A stretch of DNA of 64,000 bases from assembly GCA_021324795.1 (NCBI GenBank), contig JAJPIK010000023.1, positions 16,425 through 80,424 of the forward strand. The letters run 5' to 3'. A program made the position numbers and the translations under genes. The notes beneath the pieces are model-generated. The model had not been told where the DNA came from. It worked only from the letters and a program-made list of their open reading frames with translations, and did no database searches. How positions within the stretch are numbered: position 1 is the first letter of the stretch; every line of letters begins with the position of its first letter. Below are positions 15,949 to 24,732 of the stretch, piece by piece. The stretch comes from Chloroflexota bacterium (lineage in GTDB: Bacteria; Chloroflexota; UBA6077; FW602-bin22; CADDYW01).

Positions 15949-16851
15949 TCAGTCGGGCCAAAACGGGTTCGACCAAGCACGCTTGCCGTGCTCGTCGATC
16001 ACGGTGATCCGAGCGTACGAATCTCCGAACGGCTCGAGCGAGAACTCACAAGTCGTGATGTCCGTACCATGGATCTGGCGCGCCAGCGGAGCTTTCCCCG
16101 AGAGATAAACGTGCGCGACGGGTGAGCAACTCACGCGCAGACGCCGGGCATCGATCTGAACGTCGTGGATTTCGGGGCCCTGGCTCGAATAGAACTGACC
16201 GGCCTTCAAAGCGGCGAGCAGCGACTCCGGGGCGAGCGACTCGGCGCGAAGCTGAATCCACGCAGCGCAAGCGTCCGGGCGCGTCGGAAGAAAGTGGGCG
16301 TCGTCAGCGGCGTAGGCGAAGTAACGGTGCCCCCGACTCAAGAGTAGATCAGCAACATACCAACTCTCTCCCCGGTCGTTCAGAGCAAAACACGTCTCGT
16401 TGTAGATCTCAATCGCATGCGCGACATCGAGCGATCGTACGTCGTCGAGAGTGAGCCCGTACCAGGCAGGATGAGCGATACCGATGAAGGCGCCGGCCGC
16501 GGCGGCGCGCCGAGCAAGTTCCATGGCAGTCTCTGACGGAGCGGTTGGGGCAAAGTCCAATGGCAGGCCAACCGCCACGATGTGCCAGAGTTGGCCGTTT
16601 TCAAGGCGGGGTGCGTGAAGCTCGGCACCAAGCAGCGTCGTGAACGAGTCCGTCCGGAATTCCCGCGTATCGGTGATTGGGAAGCCATATTGAGCAAGGA
16701 AATGATCAGTAATCGCGAGAAAGTCGTAGCCGGCTTCTCGATAGGCAGTGGCAACGGCGACCGGATCGAGCGCACCATCGGAACGCGTCGAATGGGTGTG
16801 AATGTTCCCCCGGTAGAAGCGGCCGGGTAAGGAAAAAGGAAGCTTACTCAC
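15949..16851 (-). CDS. PHP-domain metal-dependent hydrolase (CehA/McbA-like)
   Basis: 300-aa predicted phosphoesterase-like hydrolase with a polymerase-and-histidinol-phosphatase fold. Metal-ligand motifs: NIHTHSTRSDG near residue 16, FLAITDH about 45-51, the GAELHAP segment, and GIAHPAWYG. The C-terminal part (about 215-300) is beta-rich, with SQGPEIHDV and SCSPVAHVYLSG, as in CehA-like proteins. GTG 16851 is preceded by AAAGGAGG. The physiological substrate is unknown, and the neighbours give no hint. Confidence 0.85.
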   Translation of the reverse strand: MSKLPFSLPGRFYRGNIHTHSTRSDGALDPVAVATAYREAGYDFLAITDHFLAQYGFPITDTREFRTDSFTTLLGAELHAPRLENGQLWHIVAVGLPLDFAPTAPSETAMELARRAAAAGAFIGIAHPAWYGLTLDDVRSLDVAHAIEIYNETCFALNDRGESWYVADLLLSRGHRYFAYAADDAHFLPTRPDACAAWIQLRAESLAPESLLAALKAGQFYSSQGPEIHDVQIDARRLRVSCSPVAHVYLSGKAPLARQIHGTDITTCEFSLEPFGDSYARITVIDEHGKRAWSNPFWPD

Positions 16852-16995
16852 AAGAAATCCTCCTTTACGCGGCTAGTGGCTGAGGACACATCAGCTAAGG
16901 GATTGGGACGACAACTCCACATTGGTGATGGAAAAAGTATCCCGTCGTCTCTGCGCGAACGCTATTTATGAGATTCTTTGGACCCCGCGGACGCG

Positions 16996-17007
16996 GTACA
17001 ATTGTAC
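16996..17007. promoter_or_regulatory. Palindrome GTACAATTGTAC upstream of P450
   Basis: A perfect 12-bp palindrome 80 bp upstream of the P450 start codon. It contains TACAAT, which could serve as a -10 box with a weak TTCTTT 17 bp upstream. A repressor site overlapping the promoter is plausible. Confidence 0.4.
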
Positions 17008-17086
17008 AAATATGGAGGCCATGGGGCGACCATGGCTGATGGCGGGATCAAACTGGGCCGCTTTCGACCCAGTTAAGGAGGAAAGA

Positions 17087-18454
17087 GTGGAGAGATCATT
17101 ACCGCCGGGCCCACACGGGTGGCCGGTCATCGGAAGTCTGTTCGAATTCAATGCCGACCCTCTGACGTTCGCTGAGCGTCTTTTCCGCCACTATGGCGAG
17201 GTCGCGTCATTCAACCTCTTCGGCACCCGCTTCTTCATATTCTTTCATCCGCGAGCGGTCAAATACATTCTCGTCGACAACGCCCGCAACTTCACCAATC
17301 GCGAGGCTAATCCGGAGCTTCGCCAGATCATTGGTGATGGCTTGCTAACGCTTGACGGTGCCGAGCACCGGCGCCACCGTCGGATCGTGCAGCCTGCCTT
17401 CCATCGCACCCGGATCGAGCGGTATGCCCGGACAATGGTTGAGCGGACCGAGCGCCTGCTCAGTCAATGGCAGGCGGGCCAGGAGCTCGACGTTGCCAAT
17501 GCTATGGCCGATCTGACACTCGAGATTGCCGGCGATGCCCTTTTTGGTGCTGAGCTTGGCGCGCAGGCCCGTGAGATCGGCGAGGCATTCCTGGCCGCCA
17601 GCGAGTACGCGAATTTACCAGTGCTCTCTCCTTGGCGGATTTCGCTGGATCTGCCATTTACGAATACTAAGTACGGGAAGTACGTTCGGGCCCGGCGCCA
17701 CTTGCTTGAGATCGTCGAACGAATCATTCAGCGGCGCCGGACGAGCGGGGAGACCGGTGAAGACGTACTGTCGATGCTGCTGGCAAGCCGCGATGAAGAA
17801 GGAACTAGCCTCGACGACGTCGAGGTGCGTGATCACGTGCTGACCTTTCTCGCCGCCGGCCACGCGACTACTGCGAATGCGCTGACCTGGACTTTCTACC
17901 TGCTTTCCGAGCACCCCGAGGTGCGGGCGAAGCTGTTGACCGAGCTGGACGATGTGCTCGGCGGCCGAGCGCCAACGGTTGGCGACCTCCCGAACTTGCC
18001 ATACCTTGAGATGGTGATTAAAGAGTCGCTGAGGATCTTTCCGCCAGCTTGGGGGCAGGCTCGTCGCGCCATCGACAGCTTCGAACTCGAAGGGTATCGA
18101 TTTCCGGCCGGGGCTTTCGTCGCGGTCACGCAATGGGTGACTCATCACCGGGCCGATCTTTGGGGTGACCCCGAGGCTTTCCGACCCGAGCGTTTCGCTC
18201 CGGACACGCCTGAGCCACCAGCATTTGCATATTTCCCCTTTGGTGCGGGCCCGCGGATCTGTATCGGCATGCCATTCGCGCTGATGGAAGCGCGGTTGAT
18301 CCTGGCCACCATTCTCCAGCATTATACTCTTGATCTTGTCCCCGGTTATCCGGTTGCACCGCGTGCGTTGATTATCGTACAGCCTCGCTTCGGCATGCGC
18401 ATGCGGCTGATCCCGACGAGGATTGGTACTCATCATGGATATGCCTATATATAA
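17087..18454 (+). CDS. Cytochrome P450
   Basis: 455-aa soluble haem-thiolate mono-oxygenase. Motifs in order: PPGPHGWPVIGS at the N terminus, I-helix AGHATTANAL with the oxygen-activating Thr pair, ExxR in KESLRIFPPAW, DPEAFRPERF, and the haem loop FGAGPRICIG with the thiolate Cys392. The substrate is not predictable. GTG at 17087 is chosen because AGGAGG lies 5 bp upstream; the frame is open to 16922, but the extra 55 residues precede the PPGP motif and look non-coding. No ferredoxin partner is adjacent. Its stop overlaps a potential upstream ATG of the next gene. Confidence 0.92.
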   Translation: MERSLPPGPHGWPVIGSLFEFNADPLTFAERLFRHYGEVASFNLFGTRFFIFFHPRAVKYILVDNARNFTNREANPELRQIIGDGLLTLDGAEHRRHRRIVQPAFHRTRIERYARTMVERTERLLSQWQAGQELDVANAMADLTLEIAGDALFGAELGAQAREIGEAFLAASEYANLPVLSPWRISLDLPFTNTKYGKYVRARRHLLEIVERIIQRRRTSGETGEDVLSMLLASRDEEGTSLDDVEVRDHVLTFLAAGHATTANALTWTFYLLSEHPEVRAKLLTELDDVLGGRAPTVGDLPNLPYLEMVIKESLRIFPPAWGQARRAIDSFELEGYRFPAGAFVAVTQWVTHHRADLWGDPEAFRPERFAPDTPEPPAFAYFPFGAGPRICIGMPFALMEARLILATILQHYTLDLVPGYPVAPRALIIVQPRFGMRMRLIPTRIGTHHGYAYI

Positions 18455-18498
18455 TGGTGGGGCAAAAGCAGCCGAGGCTGCCTCATTGGGAGGATCTG

Positions 18499-19608
18499 AT
18501 GTCAATGGCGGGGTTTGGCTCTCTCGTCGGGCGCTCGAAATGGGATCTGGATACACCGGCGCTCTGCGTGGACCTCGATGTGATGGAGCGCAACGTCCAG
18601 AAGATGGCTGGACGCATCCTAGGCGCAGGCAAGAACTGGCGACCGCATACGAAGGGGCAAAAGATTCCGGCGATTGCCCACAAAGAGATCGCGGCCGGCG
18701 CGATTGGAGTTACTTGTGCCAAGCTGAGCGAAGCCGAGGTGATGGCGGGCGCAGGCATTCGTGACATCTTGATCGCGAATGAGATCGTCGGACGTGAAAA
18801 GATCACCCGCCTGGTCAATCTGCAGCCGCATGCCGACGTCATGGTCGCGATCGATTGTCAGGAAAACGCTCGGGAGATTAGCGATCTGGCGTTCGCAAAG
18901 GGCGTGGCCGTGCGCGTGGTTATCGAGGTCAACGTTGGGATGAACCGCGCCGGGATCGAGCCGGGCGATGCGGTCGTTCGCCTCGCAGAATACGCGGCAG
19001 GATTGCCTGGCCTTCGCTTCAGCGGGGTGATAGGTTGGGAAGGCCACGCCACTGGCATCAAGGACATCAACGAAAAACGCCGGGTGATCACGCGCGACGT
19101 CGGCTGTCTCGTCGAGAGCGCCGAGCGTTGTCGAGTGGCGGGATTGCCGGTGTCGATCGTTTCCTGCGGGGGCACCGGAACTTACTGGATTACCTGTACC
19201 TTACCGGGCGTTACCGAGATCCAGGCCGGTGGTGGCATTTTCAACGACGTGCATTATTCCGAGGACTTCGGGGTCGACCACGAGTTCGCAATGACAGTTA
19301 TCGCGACGGTGATCAGTCGCCCGACGCCAACGCGGATCATCGTCGACGCCGGCCACAAGACGATGAATGGCAATCCCTCGGCCCCCAGACCACTCGGTGT
19401 TGGGAAGGGCGCGCGCGTGAAGCTCTCGGCCGAACACGGCACGGTCGAGCTGGCCGAGCCAGACGATCGCCTGAAGGTCGGCGACAAGCTCGAGTTCATC
19501 GTCGGCTACTCGGACTTCACGACCTACGTCCATGAAGAGATGTTCGCGATTCGCAAGGGGATAGTCGAACAGGTGTGGCCGGTGCTTGGGCGCGGGAAGC
19601 TGCGTTAG
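18499..19608 (+). CDS. PLP fold-type III enzyme, D-threonine aldolase / D-serine dehydratase (DSD1)-like
   Basis: 369-aa alanine-racemase-like barrel enzyme acting on a D-amino acid or beta-hydroxy-amino acid. PLP-lysine is Lys52 in RPHTKGQK; the phosphate-binding region is SCGGTGTYW, and the barrel motif VNVGMNRAGI is present. In this family a C-terminal His-x-Cys/Asp pair binds the essential metal (HxD or HxC); here the aligned sequence is YSD in VGYSDFTTYVHEE, so the His is replaced by Tyr. ATG 18499 follows GGGAGG; an ATG at 18454 overlaps the P450 stop and is the alternative. Exact reaction uncertain. Confidence 0.8.
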   Translation: MSMAGFGSLVGRSKWDLDTPALCVDLDVMERNVQKMAGRILGAGKNWRPHTKGQKIPAIAHKEIAAGAIGVTCAKLSEAEVMAGAGIRDILIANEIVGREKITRLVNLQPHADVMVAIDCQENAREISDLAFAKGVAVRVVIEVNVGMNRAGIEPGDAVVRLAEYAAGLPGLRFSGVIGWEGHATGIKDINEKRRVITRDVGCLVESAERCRVAGLPVSIVSCGGTGTYWITCTLPGVTEIQAGGGIFNDVHYSEDFGVDHEFAMTVIATVISRPTPTRIIVDAGHKTMNGNPSAPRPLGVGKGARVKLSAEHGTVELAEPDDRLKVGDKLEFIVGYSDFTTYVHEEMFAIRKGIVEQVWPVLGRGKLR

Positions 19609-19621
19609 TGCTGCGATGTTT

Positions 19622-19656
19622 CCCTCTCTCAAGCGGAGAAGGTTAGGGTGAGGGCT
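19622..19656. repeat. Dispersed CCCTCTC...GGTTAGGGTGAGGG element
   Basis: Imperfect hairpin of the family CCCTCTCTC..GGAGAAGGTTAGGGTGAGGG, just after the DSD1-like stop. Related copies lie at 44169-44196 and 52001-52026. It probably serves as a transcription terminator for convergent genes. Confidence 0.55.
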
Positions 19657-19725
19657 GTTTGATAGATAGGTTGGCAGCCTATCCCCAATAGCTGCTCTAA
19701 TCTGGTCCGCTGCTCTCTACCTACC

Positions 19726-20013
19726 CTATACCCACACACCGATTAGAGCAGTTGTGTCAACCACCAACACCTGAGGATTCTCATCCGGTGGCGGAATCGG
19801 ATGGCCGGCCGCGGCGAGGGCGATAAGATGATTCTCGATCGCGAGCAAGGCTGTCTGGATTGCCTCATCGCGTGTGTTTCCCTCGGCCATGAGCCCCGGC
19901 AGCGACGGAACGGTGACGCCATATCCGCCTTCCTCCAGGTCCGGGTGCAGGACGATTGTATAAGGTGTATTGGGATTGGTAAATCTCGTCGCTCTTTCCA
20001 TCTCGTTTCTCAT
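19726..20013 (-). CDS. HicB-like antitoxin-family protein
   Basis: 95 aa from ATG 20013, or 91 aa from ATG 20001. Type HicB_lk fold: YTIVLHPDLEEGGYGVTVPSLPGLMAEGNTRDEAIQTALLAIENHL. In toxin-antitoxin pairs this partner neutralises the HicA mRNase. No HicA-like frame (small, with GSHHIF-type motif) is visible on either side, so it is an orphan, possibly a solitary regulator. No C-terminal RHH or HTH DNA-binding domain is present. No convincing ribosome-binding site. Confidence 0.75.
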   Translation of the reverse strand: MRNEMERATRFTNPNTPYTIVLHPDLEEGGYGVTVPSLPGLMAEGNTRDEAIQTALLAIENHLIALAAAGHPIPPPDENPQVLVVDTTALIGVWV

Positions 20014-20401
20014 TATAAGGCTCGAAGCGTTATGCATCCACGGTTGCCACGTTCTGGATGCCCAAGATAATGCAGGCACGCCTGGAGAGCCAGCCTCCGC
20101 ACCTCTCTCATCGGGCGTTTCTGTCTGTGCCGGAGGACATCGAAGTTACGAGGTTTCTGAGAGAGGACGCGGAAGGTTAATCTCTGCATCACAGTGTCGA
20201 TCGGCGGGCCAGGCGCCGGCACAGCACGAGAATCGTGGCGAGATCCCAAAGCGGTAGCCAGTAGACCGCCGGCTGATAGCCAAACGGCGGCTACCAGATG
20301 AGATAACGCCCGGTTAGCCAAAAGCCCCGACCGAAGCCTTGACCGAGGTGAACGCCAGAGCGTAGCATGAATGCCACTTCCCAGTCAGTTGGAGGACGTT
20401 C
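20014..20401. other. Gene-free stretch
   Basis: No supportable gene. Frames here encode basic, low-quality sequence. The minus strand just upstream of the HicB-like gene lacks a HicA. GGAGG at about 20390-20395 is the ribosome site of the next gene. Confidence 0.45.
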
Positions 20402-21385
20402 GTGCCAAATATCGATTTTGCCCTGGCGACGGTTGGCTGGGCGCCATCCTACGTCGAAAAGCTCCGCGACGTTTTAGGGGCCAGAGAGTTTGTCCATACC
20501 CGCGACGTGGCAGAGATCGAGCAATACCTGGAGGTGGCCGACGTCGCTATCGTGGGGGGAGATCTCGATGCACGGTTTCTGGCGGCCCCGAAGCTCCGCT
20601 GGGTCCACTGCGATCACGCCGGCCTCGAAAAGTCGGCGAAGCCTGAGGTTTTCAAAAGAGGACTGCTCGTCACTAGCTCAGCCGGTCGATCTGCCCCGGT
20701 TCTGGCCGAACACGCCCTATTTTTCATGCTAGCGTTTGCATTCCAGTTTACGAAGTTCATGGAAGCCCAGCGTGCCCATCAGTGGGGCTTCCCGGGGCAA
20801 GACCAGCTTCGGGGGCTCTACGGCCACACCGTCGGCATTCTCGGTCTGGGGAATACCGGCCGTGAGCTTGCCGTTCGCTGCCAAGCTCTTGGTACGCGCG
20901 TCCTGGGCTATCGCCGCAAGGCTGGTGAGGTGCCAGGGGTCGACCGCCTCTACAGCGTCGAACGCGGTGAGACGATCGAGCCCATTTTGCGTGAGAGCGA
21001 TTATCTTGCGCTTGCGCTACCGCTCTCGGATCAGACCTGGCACATCATCGGTGCAGAGCAGCTCGGTATGATGAAGCGCTCAGCGGTGATCGTGAACATG
21101 GGCCGCGGTGGCCTGATCGACGAACCAGCGCTCATCGCGGCGCTACGTAAGGGACAGATCGCCGGAGCGGGGCTGGACACTTTTGAGCGCGAGCCGCTTC
21201 CATCGGAGAGCCCGCTCTGGGACTTCCCGAACGTTCTCATTACCCCACACACGACGCCGCAAGTTCCGGACCGAACAGGGCGTTCCTTCGAGATTATTGC
21301 CGAGAACGCCCGCCGCTATCGCAACGGACAAATCGACCTGCTGAACCTCTTGCGCCCTGAAGACGTCTATACGCACGGGCACTGA
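20402..21385 (+). CDS. D-isomer-specific 2-hydroxyacid dehydrogenase
   Basis: 327-aa NAD(P)-dependent dehydrogenase. Rossmann motif GILGLGNTGRELA (about 148-160). The catalytic triad is complete: Arg in NMGRGGLID, Glu in DTFEREPLP, His in ITPHTTPQ. Substrate specificity (glyoxylate, hydroxypyruvate, phosphoglycerate or other) cannot be assigned; the divergent N-terminal substrate domain lacks an ACT domain, so it is not a typical SerA. GTG 20402 follows GGAGG at 6 bp. The next genes on the strand (AhpD-like, BNR) are separated by 75 and 51 bp and may be co-transcribed. Confidence 0.9.
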   Translation: MPNIDFALATVGWAPSYVEKLRDVLGAREFVHTRDVAEIEQYLEVADVAIVGGDLDARFLAAPKLRWVHCDHAGLEKSAKPEVFKRGLLVTSSAGRSAPVLAEHALFFMLAFAFQFTKFMEAQRAHQWGFPGQDQLRGLYGHTVGILGLGNTGRELAVRCQALGTRVLGYRRKAGEVPGVDRLYSVERGETIEPILRESDYLALALPLSDQTWHIIGAEQLGMMKRSAVIVNMGRGGLIDEPALIAALRKGQIAGAGLDTFEREPLPSESPLWDFPNVLITPHTTPQVPDRTGRSFEIIAENARRYRNGQIDLLNLLRPEDVYTHGH

Positions 21386-21460
21386 TCAAGGTCGCGGAAT
21401 TATTTAGAGCCATTGGACCACCATCGCAGATGAAATTTGCAGCTTTTGTGGAGGCAAGGC

Positions 21461-21844
21461 ATGTCAGACGAGTTGTACGAAACCGGAATGCAGATTCGCC
21501 GCGCGGTGCTAGGTGACGAGTACGTCGATCGGGCGACAAAGAACGTTGACGATTTCAACCGCGATTTCCAACGGTTGGTGACCGAGTACTGTTGGGGAGC
21601 AACCTGGGGGCGCGGGGGCTTGAGTCGCAAGCAGCGCAGTCTCAACAACCTTTGCTTGCTTGCCGCGCTCAACCGTCCCACCGAGTTCGAGCTCCACATG
21701 CGGGGGGCGCTCCGGAACGGCTGTACTCTTGAGGAGATTCGGGAAACGCTAATCCAGGTCGCGGTCTACGCCGGGATCCCGGCCGGGGTCGAGGTTTTCC
21801 GCATCGCACGAAAGGTGCTGGTCGAGGAAGGCATCACGCCGTAA
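21461..21844 (+). CDS. Carboxymuconolactone decarboxylase (AhpD/PcaC) family protein
   Basis: 127-aa all-helical AhpD-fold protein. The family pattern is visible: RDFQRLVTEYCWGATWGR, LSRKQRSLNNLCLLAAL, then the HMRGALRNGCTLEEIRETLIQ signature in which the His is the conserved active-site residue of PcaC-type decarboxylases. There is no CxxC, so it is PcaC-like rather than a peroxidase. ATG 21461 has GGAGG 7 bp upstream; the ATG at 21437 is less likely. It may decarboxylate a small lactone or beta-keto acid, but the substrate is unknown. Confidence 0.88.
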   Translation: MSDELYETGMQIRRAVLGDEYVDRATKNVDDFNRDFQRLVTEYCWGATWGRGGLSRKQRSLNNLCLLAALNRPTEFELHMRGALRNGCTLEEIRETLIQVAVYAGIPAGVEVFRIARKVLVEEGITP

Positions 21845-21895
21845 TTCGCGTAATCCGATTCGCACCATATGCGACCATATGCGCTGGAGGAGCCA

Positions 21896-22918
21896 ATGGC
21901 AACCACCATCTATGTTACAACCGGCGACGCTCTGGCGGTGATCCGCCGGCAGGACGGGCGCTGGCTCACTAATCTTCAGCTCGTCGGCCATCCCACTCAG
22001 TGTGTCGCGGCGGATCCGCTGCGACCGTCGTGTGTCTACTGCGGCACGTTCGGCGAAGGACTTTGGCGGAGCGAAGACGCCGGTGCGACATGGCAGCCGG
22101 TCGGTGAAGGTATCAGGTCCCGTGAGGTGATGTCGGTCGCGGTAAGCTCACTGGAGCGTGAGCGTGGTTACGGCATCGTCTGGGCCGGAACCGAGCCGAG
22201 TGCGCTCTATTGTTCTGCCGACGCTGGCCAGACCTGGCAGGAGCGGCCGACACTGACCCGACTTCCCTCCGCGTCGACCTGGAGCTTCCCACCGCGTCCC
22301 TGGACCCACCACGTCCGCTGGATCTCGCCCGATCCGAACGTCGAGGGACGGCTCTTCGTCGGCATCGAACTGGGCGGTGTGATGCGGAGCCTGGACGATG
22401 GGCTGACCTGGGAAGATCGTAAGCCCGGCTCTCAATACGATTCACACACGCTCTGCACCCCTCGCCGTGCGCCCGGCTGCGTTTATGAGGCAGCCGGCGG
22501 CGGATTCGCCGCGAGTTTTGATGGCGGGGCAACCTGGCATGGCGATGACATGGGCTTGCGCTGGCATTACCTCTGGGGGCTCGCCGTCGATCCGGTGGAT
22601 CCAACGACGCTGGTCGTATCGGCTTCGCCGAGCGCGCGGCAAGCCCATTATGGTCCCCAATGGGCGGAGTCAGCGATCTACCGGCGGACAGGGCATGGAC
22701 CATGGCAGGAAGTCAACGCTGGCTTACCCAAGGCACGGGGAACGCTCGCCTACGTCTTGGCTTCCCACGACGCCGAGCCGCATACTTTCTACGCCGCTCC
22801 GCACCAGGGCGACCTGTGCCGCTCAACCGACGCCGGACTGACTTGGGAACGGCTCAGCATCTGGCCCGACGGCTACCTGCCCAAGGATGTCACCGGACTG
22901 ACCGTGGTCGACCTCTAG
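21896..22918 (+). CDS. BNR/sialidase-like repeat protein (beta-propeller)
   Basis: 340 aa with five Asp-box repeats: SEDAGATWQPV, SADAGQTWQER, LDDGLTWED, FDGGATWHG and STDAGLTWERL. This spacing is that of the six- or seven-bladed propellers of the YCF48/sortilin/sialidase type. No signal peptide is visible, so it is probably cytoplasmic, and no sialidase arginine triad can be recognised; glycosidase activity should not be assumed. ATG 21896 is preceded by GGAGGAG. Confidence 0.8.
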   Translation: MATTIYVTTGDALAVIRRQDGRWLTNLQLVGHPTQCVAADPLRPSCVYCGTFGEGLWRSEDAGATWQPVGEGIRSREVMSVAVSSLERERGYGIVWAGTEPSALYCSADAGQTWQERPTLTRLPSASTWSFPPRPWTHHVRWISPDPNVEGRLFVGIELGGVMRSLDDGLTWEDRKPGSQYDSHTLCTPRRAPGCVYEAAGGGFAASFDGGATWHGDDMGLRWHYLWGLAVDPVDPTTLVVSASPSARQAHYGPQWAESAIYRRTGHGPWQEVNAGLPKARGTLAYVLASHDAEPHTFYAAPHQGDLCRSTDAGLTWERLSIWPDGYLPKDVTGLTVVDL

Positions 22919-22951
22919 TTCCCTACTCGGCGTCCATCCATATAGGACGAC

Positions 22952-24469
22952 CTACGCTCGCTCTCTCGGTCGGTACTGCACCGCCTCTGCCAGGTGAGCC
23001 GGCCCGATGACGTCGGCCCCGGCCAGATCCGCGATCGTCCGCGCGAGTTTCAAGACCCGATGGTAGGCGCGGGCAGATAGGCGAAGCTGCTGCATGGCAA
23101 CGCGTAGCAAGTTCTGCGCGGCACCGTCGGGTTGGCAGAAGTCGCGAACGTCGGCGGGGTTCATCTCGGAGTTCGAGGCGATTTTGCGACCACGGAAGCG
23201 AGCGCGTTGGCGCTCGCGACAGGCTTCCACACGCTCGCGAATCGTCGCCGATGGCTCACCGATCCGCACGTCGGCGAGCTTTTCGTAGTCGACCCGGGGA
23301 ACGTCGAGGTAGATGTCGATGCGATCGAGGAGAGGACCGGAAAGTCGGCCTTGATAACGGGCGATGGCTTGCTGCGAGCACGTACATTGGCGGAGGTTAT
23401 CGCCGTAGTAGCCGCATGGGCACGGATTCATCGCGCCGATCAGCATGACTTTGCCCGGAAAGCTCACCGTGCCCTGGGCACGGCTGATCGTGACGATGCC
23501 ATCTTCGAGAGGTTGCCTTAAAACTTCCAGGATATGCTGGCCAAACTCGGGCATCTCGTCGAGGAAAAGAACGCCACGGTGGGCGAGGCTCAGCTCGCCG
23601 GGCCGCGGCCAGCGTCCACCGCCGACTAGTCCGGCATGGGAGATGGTATGGTGGGGCGATCGGAAGGGCCGATTACGAATTAAGGGAATCTCGGGCGGGA
23701 GCAACCCGGCGACACTATAGATTTTGGTGACTTCGAGTGCTTCGTCGGGACCGAGGGGAGGCATGATCGAGGGCACGGCTCGGGCGAGGAGGGTTTTACC
23801 GGCGCCAGGGGGGCCGACCATGAGAACGTTGTGGCCGCCGGCCGCGGCGACTTCGAGGGCACGCTTGGCGTGCTCCTGGCCTTTGACGTGGGCAAAGTCG
23901 CTACTGAACTCCTGCTCGGTGCGCAAAATCGAGCGATCCGGCGTAAACGGTGGAATGAGCCGATCGCCGCGGAGGTGGTCGACCAGGGCGGCAAAGCTGG
24001 CAACCGGAATCACGGTCACGCCTTCAACGAGGCTGGCTTCGAGCGCATCGGCGGAGGGCACGTAGACCGTCTGAATGCCCTTGTCTCGGGCCAAGCTGAC
24101 CATTGGCAGAATCCCATTGGTATGGCGGACTTCACCGTCGAGCGACAACTCGCCCAGAAAGAGGGCGCGCTCGGTCAGCTCGGGTACCTGCTCGGAAGCC
24201 AGCACGACGGCGAGCGCCAAGGGGAGGTCATAAGCGGGACCTTCCTTCTTCAGGTCTGCCGGGGCAAGGTTGACGATAACTTTGCGCATGGGGAAGACGC
24301 AGCCCGAGTTGCGAATCGCAGCGCGGACGCGTTCGCGGGCTTCCTGAACCGCGGCATCGGGGAGACCGACGATGGTAAACGCGGGGAGTCCGAAGCCAAT
24401 GTCGGCTTCGACTTCGACGATGGCGCCGTCGAGTCCGATGACGGCGCAGGTCAAGACCTTGGCAAGCAC
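22952..24469 (-). CDS. YifB/ComM-family Mg-chelatase-like AAA+ ATPase
   Basis: 505 aa. N-terminal ChlI/Lon-protease-like domain (VEVEADIGFGLPAFTIVGLPD), central AAA+ module with Walker A GPPGAGKT (219-226), the HHTISHAGLVGGG insert and Walker B LFLDEMPEF, and a C-terminal Mg-chelatase helical domain ending NLLRVAMQQLRLSARAYHRVLKLARTIADL. ComM promotes branch migration during natural transformation; that role is established for the family, not shown here. A CPCGYYGD...CTC cysteine cluster is present, as usual. GTG 24469 with GGAG upstream. Confidence 0.95.
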   Translation of the reverse strand: MLAKVLTCAVIGLDGAIVEVEADIGFGLPAFTIVGLPDAAVQEARERVRAAIRNSGCVFPMRKVIVNLAPADLKKEGPAYDLPLALAVVLASEQVPELTERALFLGELSLDGEVRHTNGILPMVSLARDKGIQTVYVPSADALEASLVEGVTVIPVASFAALVDHLRGDRLIPPFTPDRSILRTEQEFSSDFAHVKGQEHAKRALEVAAAGGHNVLMVGPPGAGKTLLARAVPSIMPPLGPDEALEVTKIYSVAGLLPPEIPLIRNRPFRSPHHTISHAGLVGGGRWPRPGELSLAHRGVLFLDEMPEFGQHILEVLRQPLEDGIVTISRAQGTVSFPGKVMLIGAMNPCPCGYYGDNLRQCTCSQQAIARYQGRLSGPLLDRIDIYLDVPRVDYEKLADVRIGEPSATIRERVEACRERQRARFRGRKIASNSEMNPADVRDFCQPDGAAQNLLRVAMQQLRLSARAYHRVLKLARTIADLAGADVIGPAHLAEAVQYRPRERA

Positions 24470-24536
24470 ACAGCCCTCTCCAGCCCCGAGGTTCAGGAGT
24501 GATCTTAGCAGTCAGAGGCTGGCTGTGTCGAGTCGT

Positions 24537-24563
24537 CAGCTTCGGCACAGCTTGCCGAAGCTG
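24537..24563 (-). terminator. Perfect 11-bp hairpin
   Basis: CAGCTTCGGCA (24537-24547) and TGCCGAAGCTG (24553-24563) around a 5-nt loop, downstream of the fused molybdate transporter gene and upstream of yifB. Probable terminator without a U-run. Confidence 0.5.
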
Positions 24564-24732
24564 ATAGGTAGAAACGACGAACGCGCTTCAAGGAATTTCG
24601 GAAAACGGGTCATGGCAAGCTAGGAGTAATCCCCTTAGGGTGCAGTAGCCGAAGTCCGAAGGCGTGCTCTAGAAAGATTTCTGCTTCGACGCGCAGCAAG
24701 CCGCTGAAGGCGATCAAGGCACTTTGCATATC

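Noticed and set aside
20040..20200. HicA toxin or other small gene next to the HicB-like gene
   Set aside because: All minus-strand frames lack the HicA motif and are interrupted or of poor composition.
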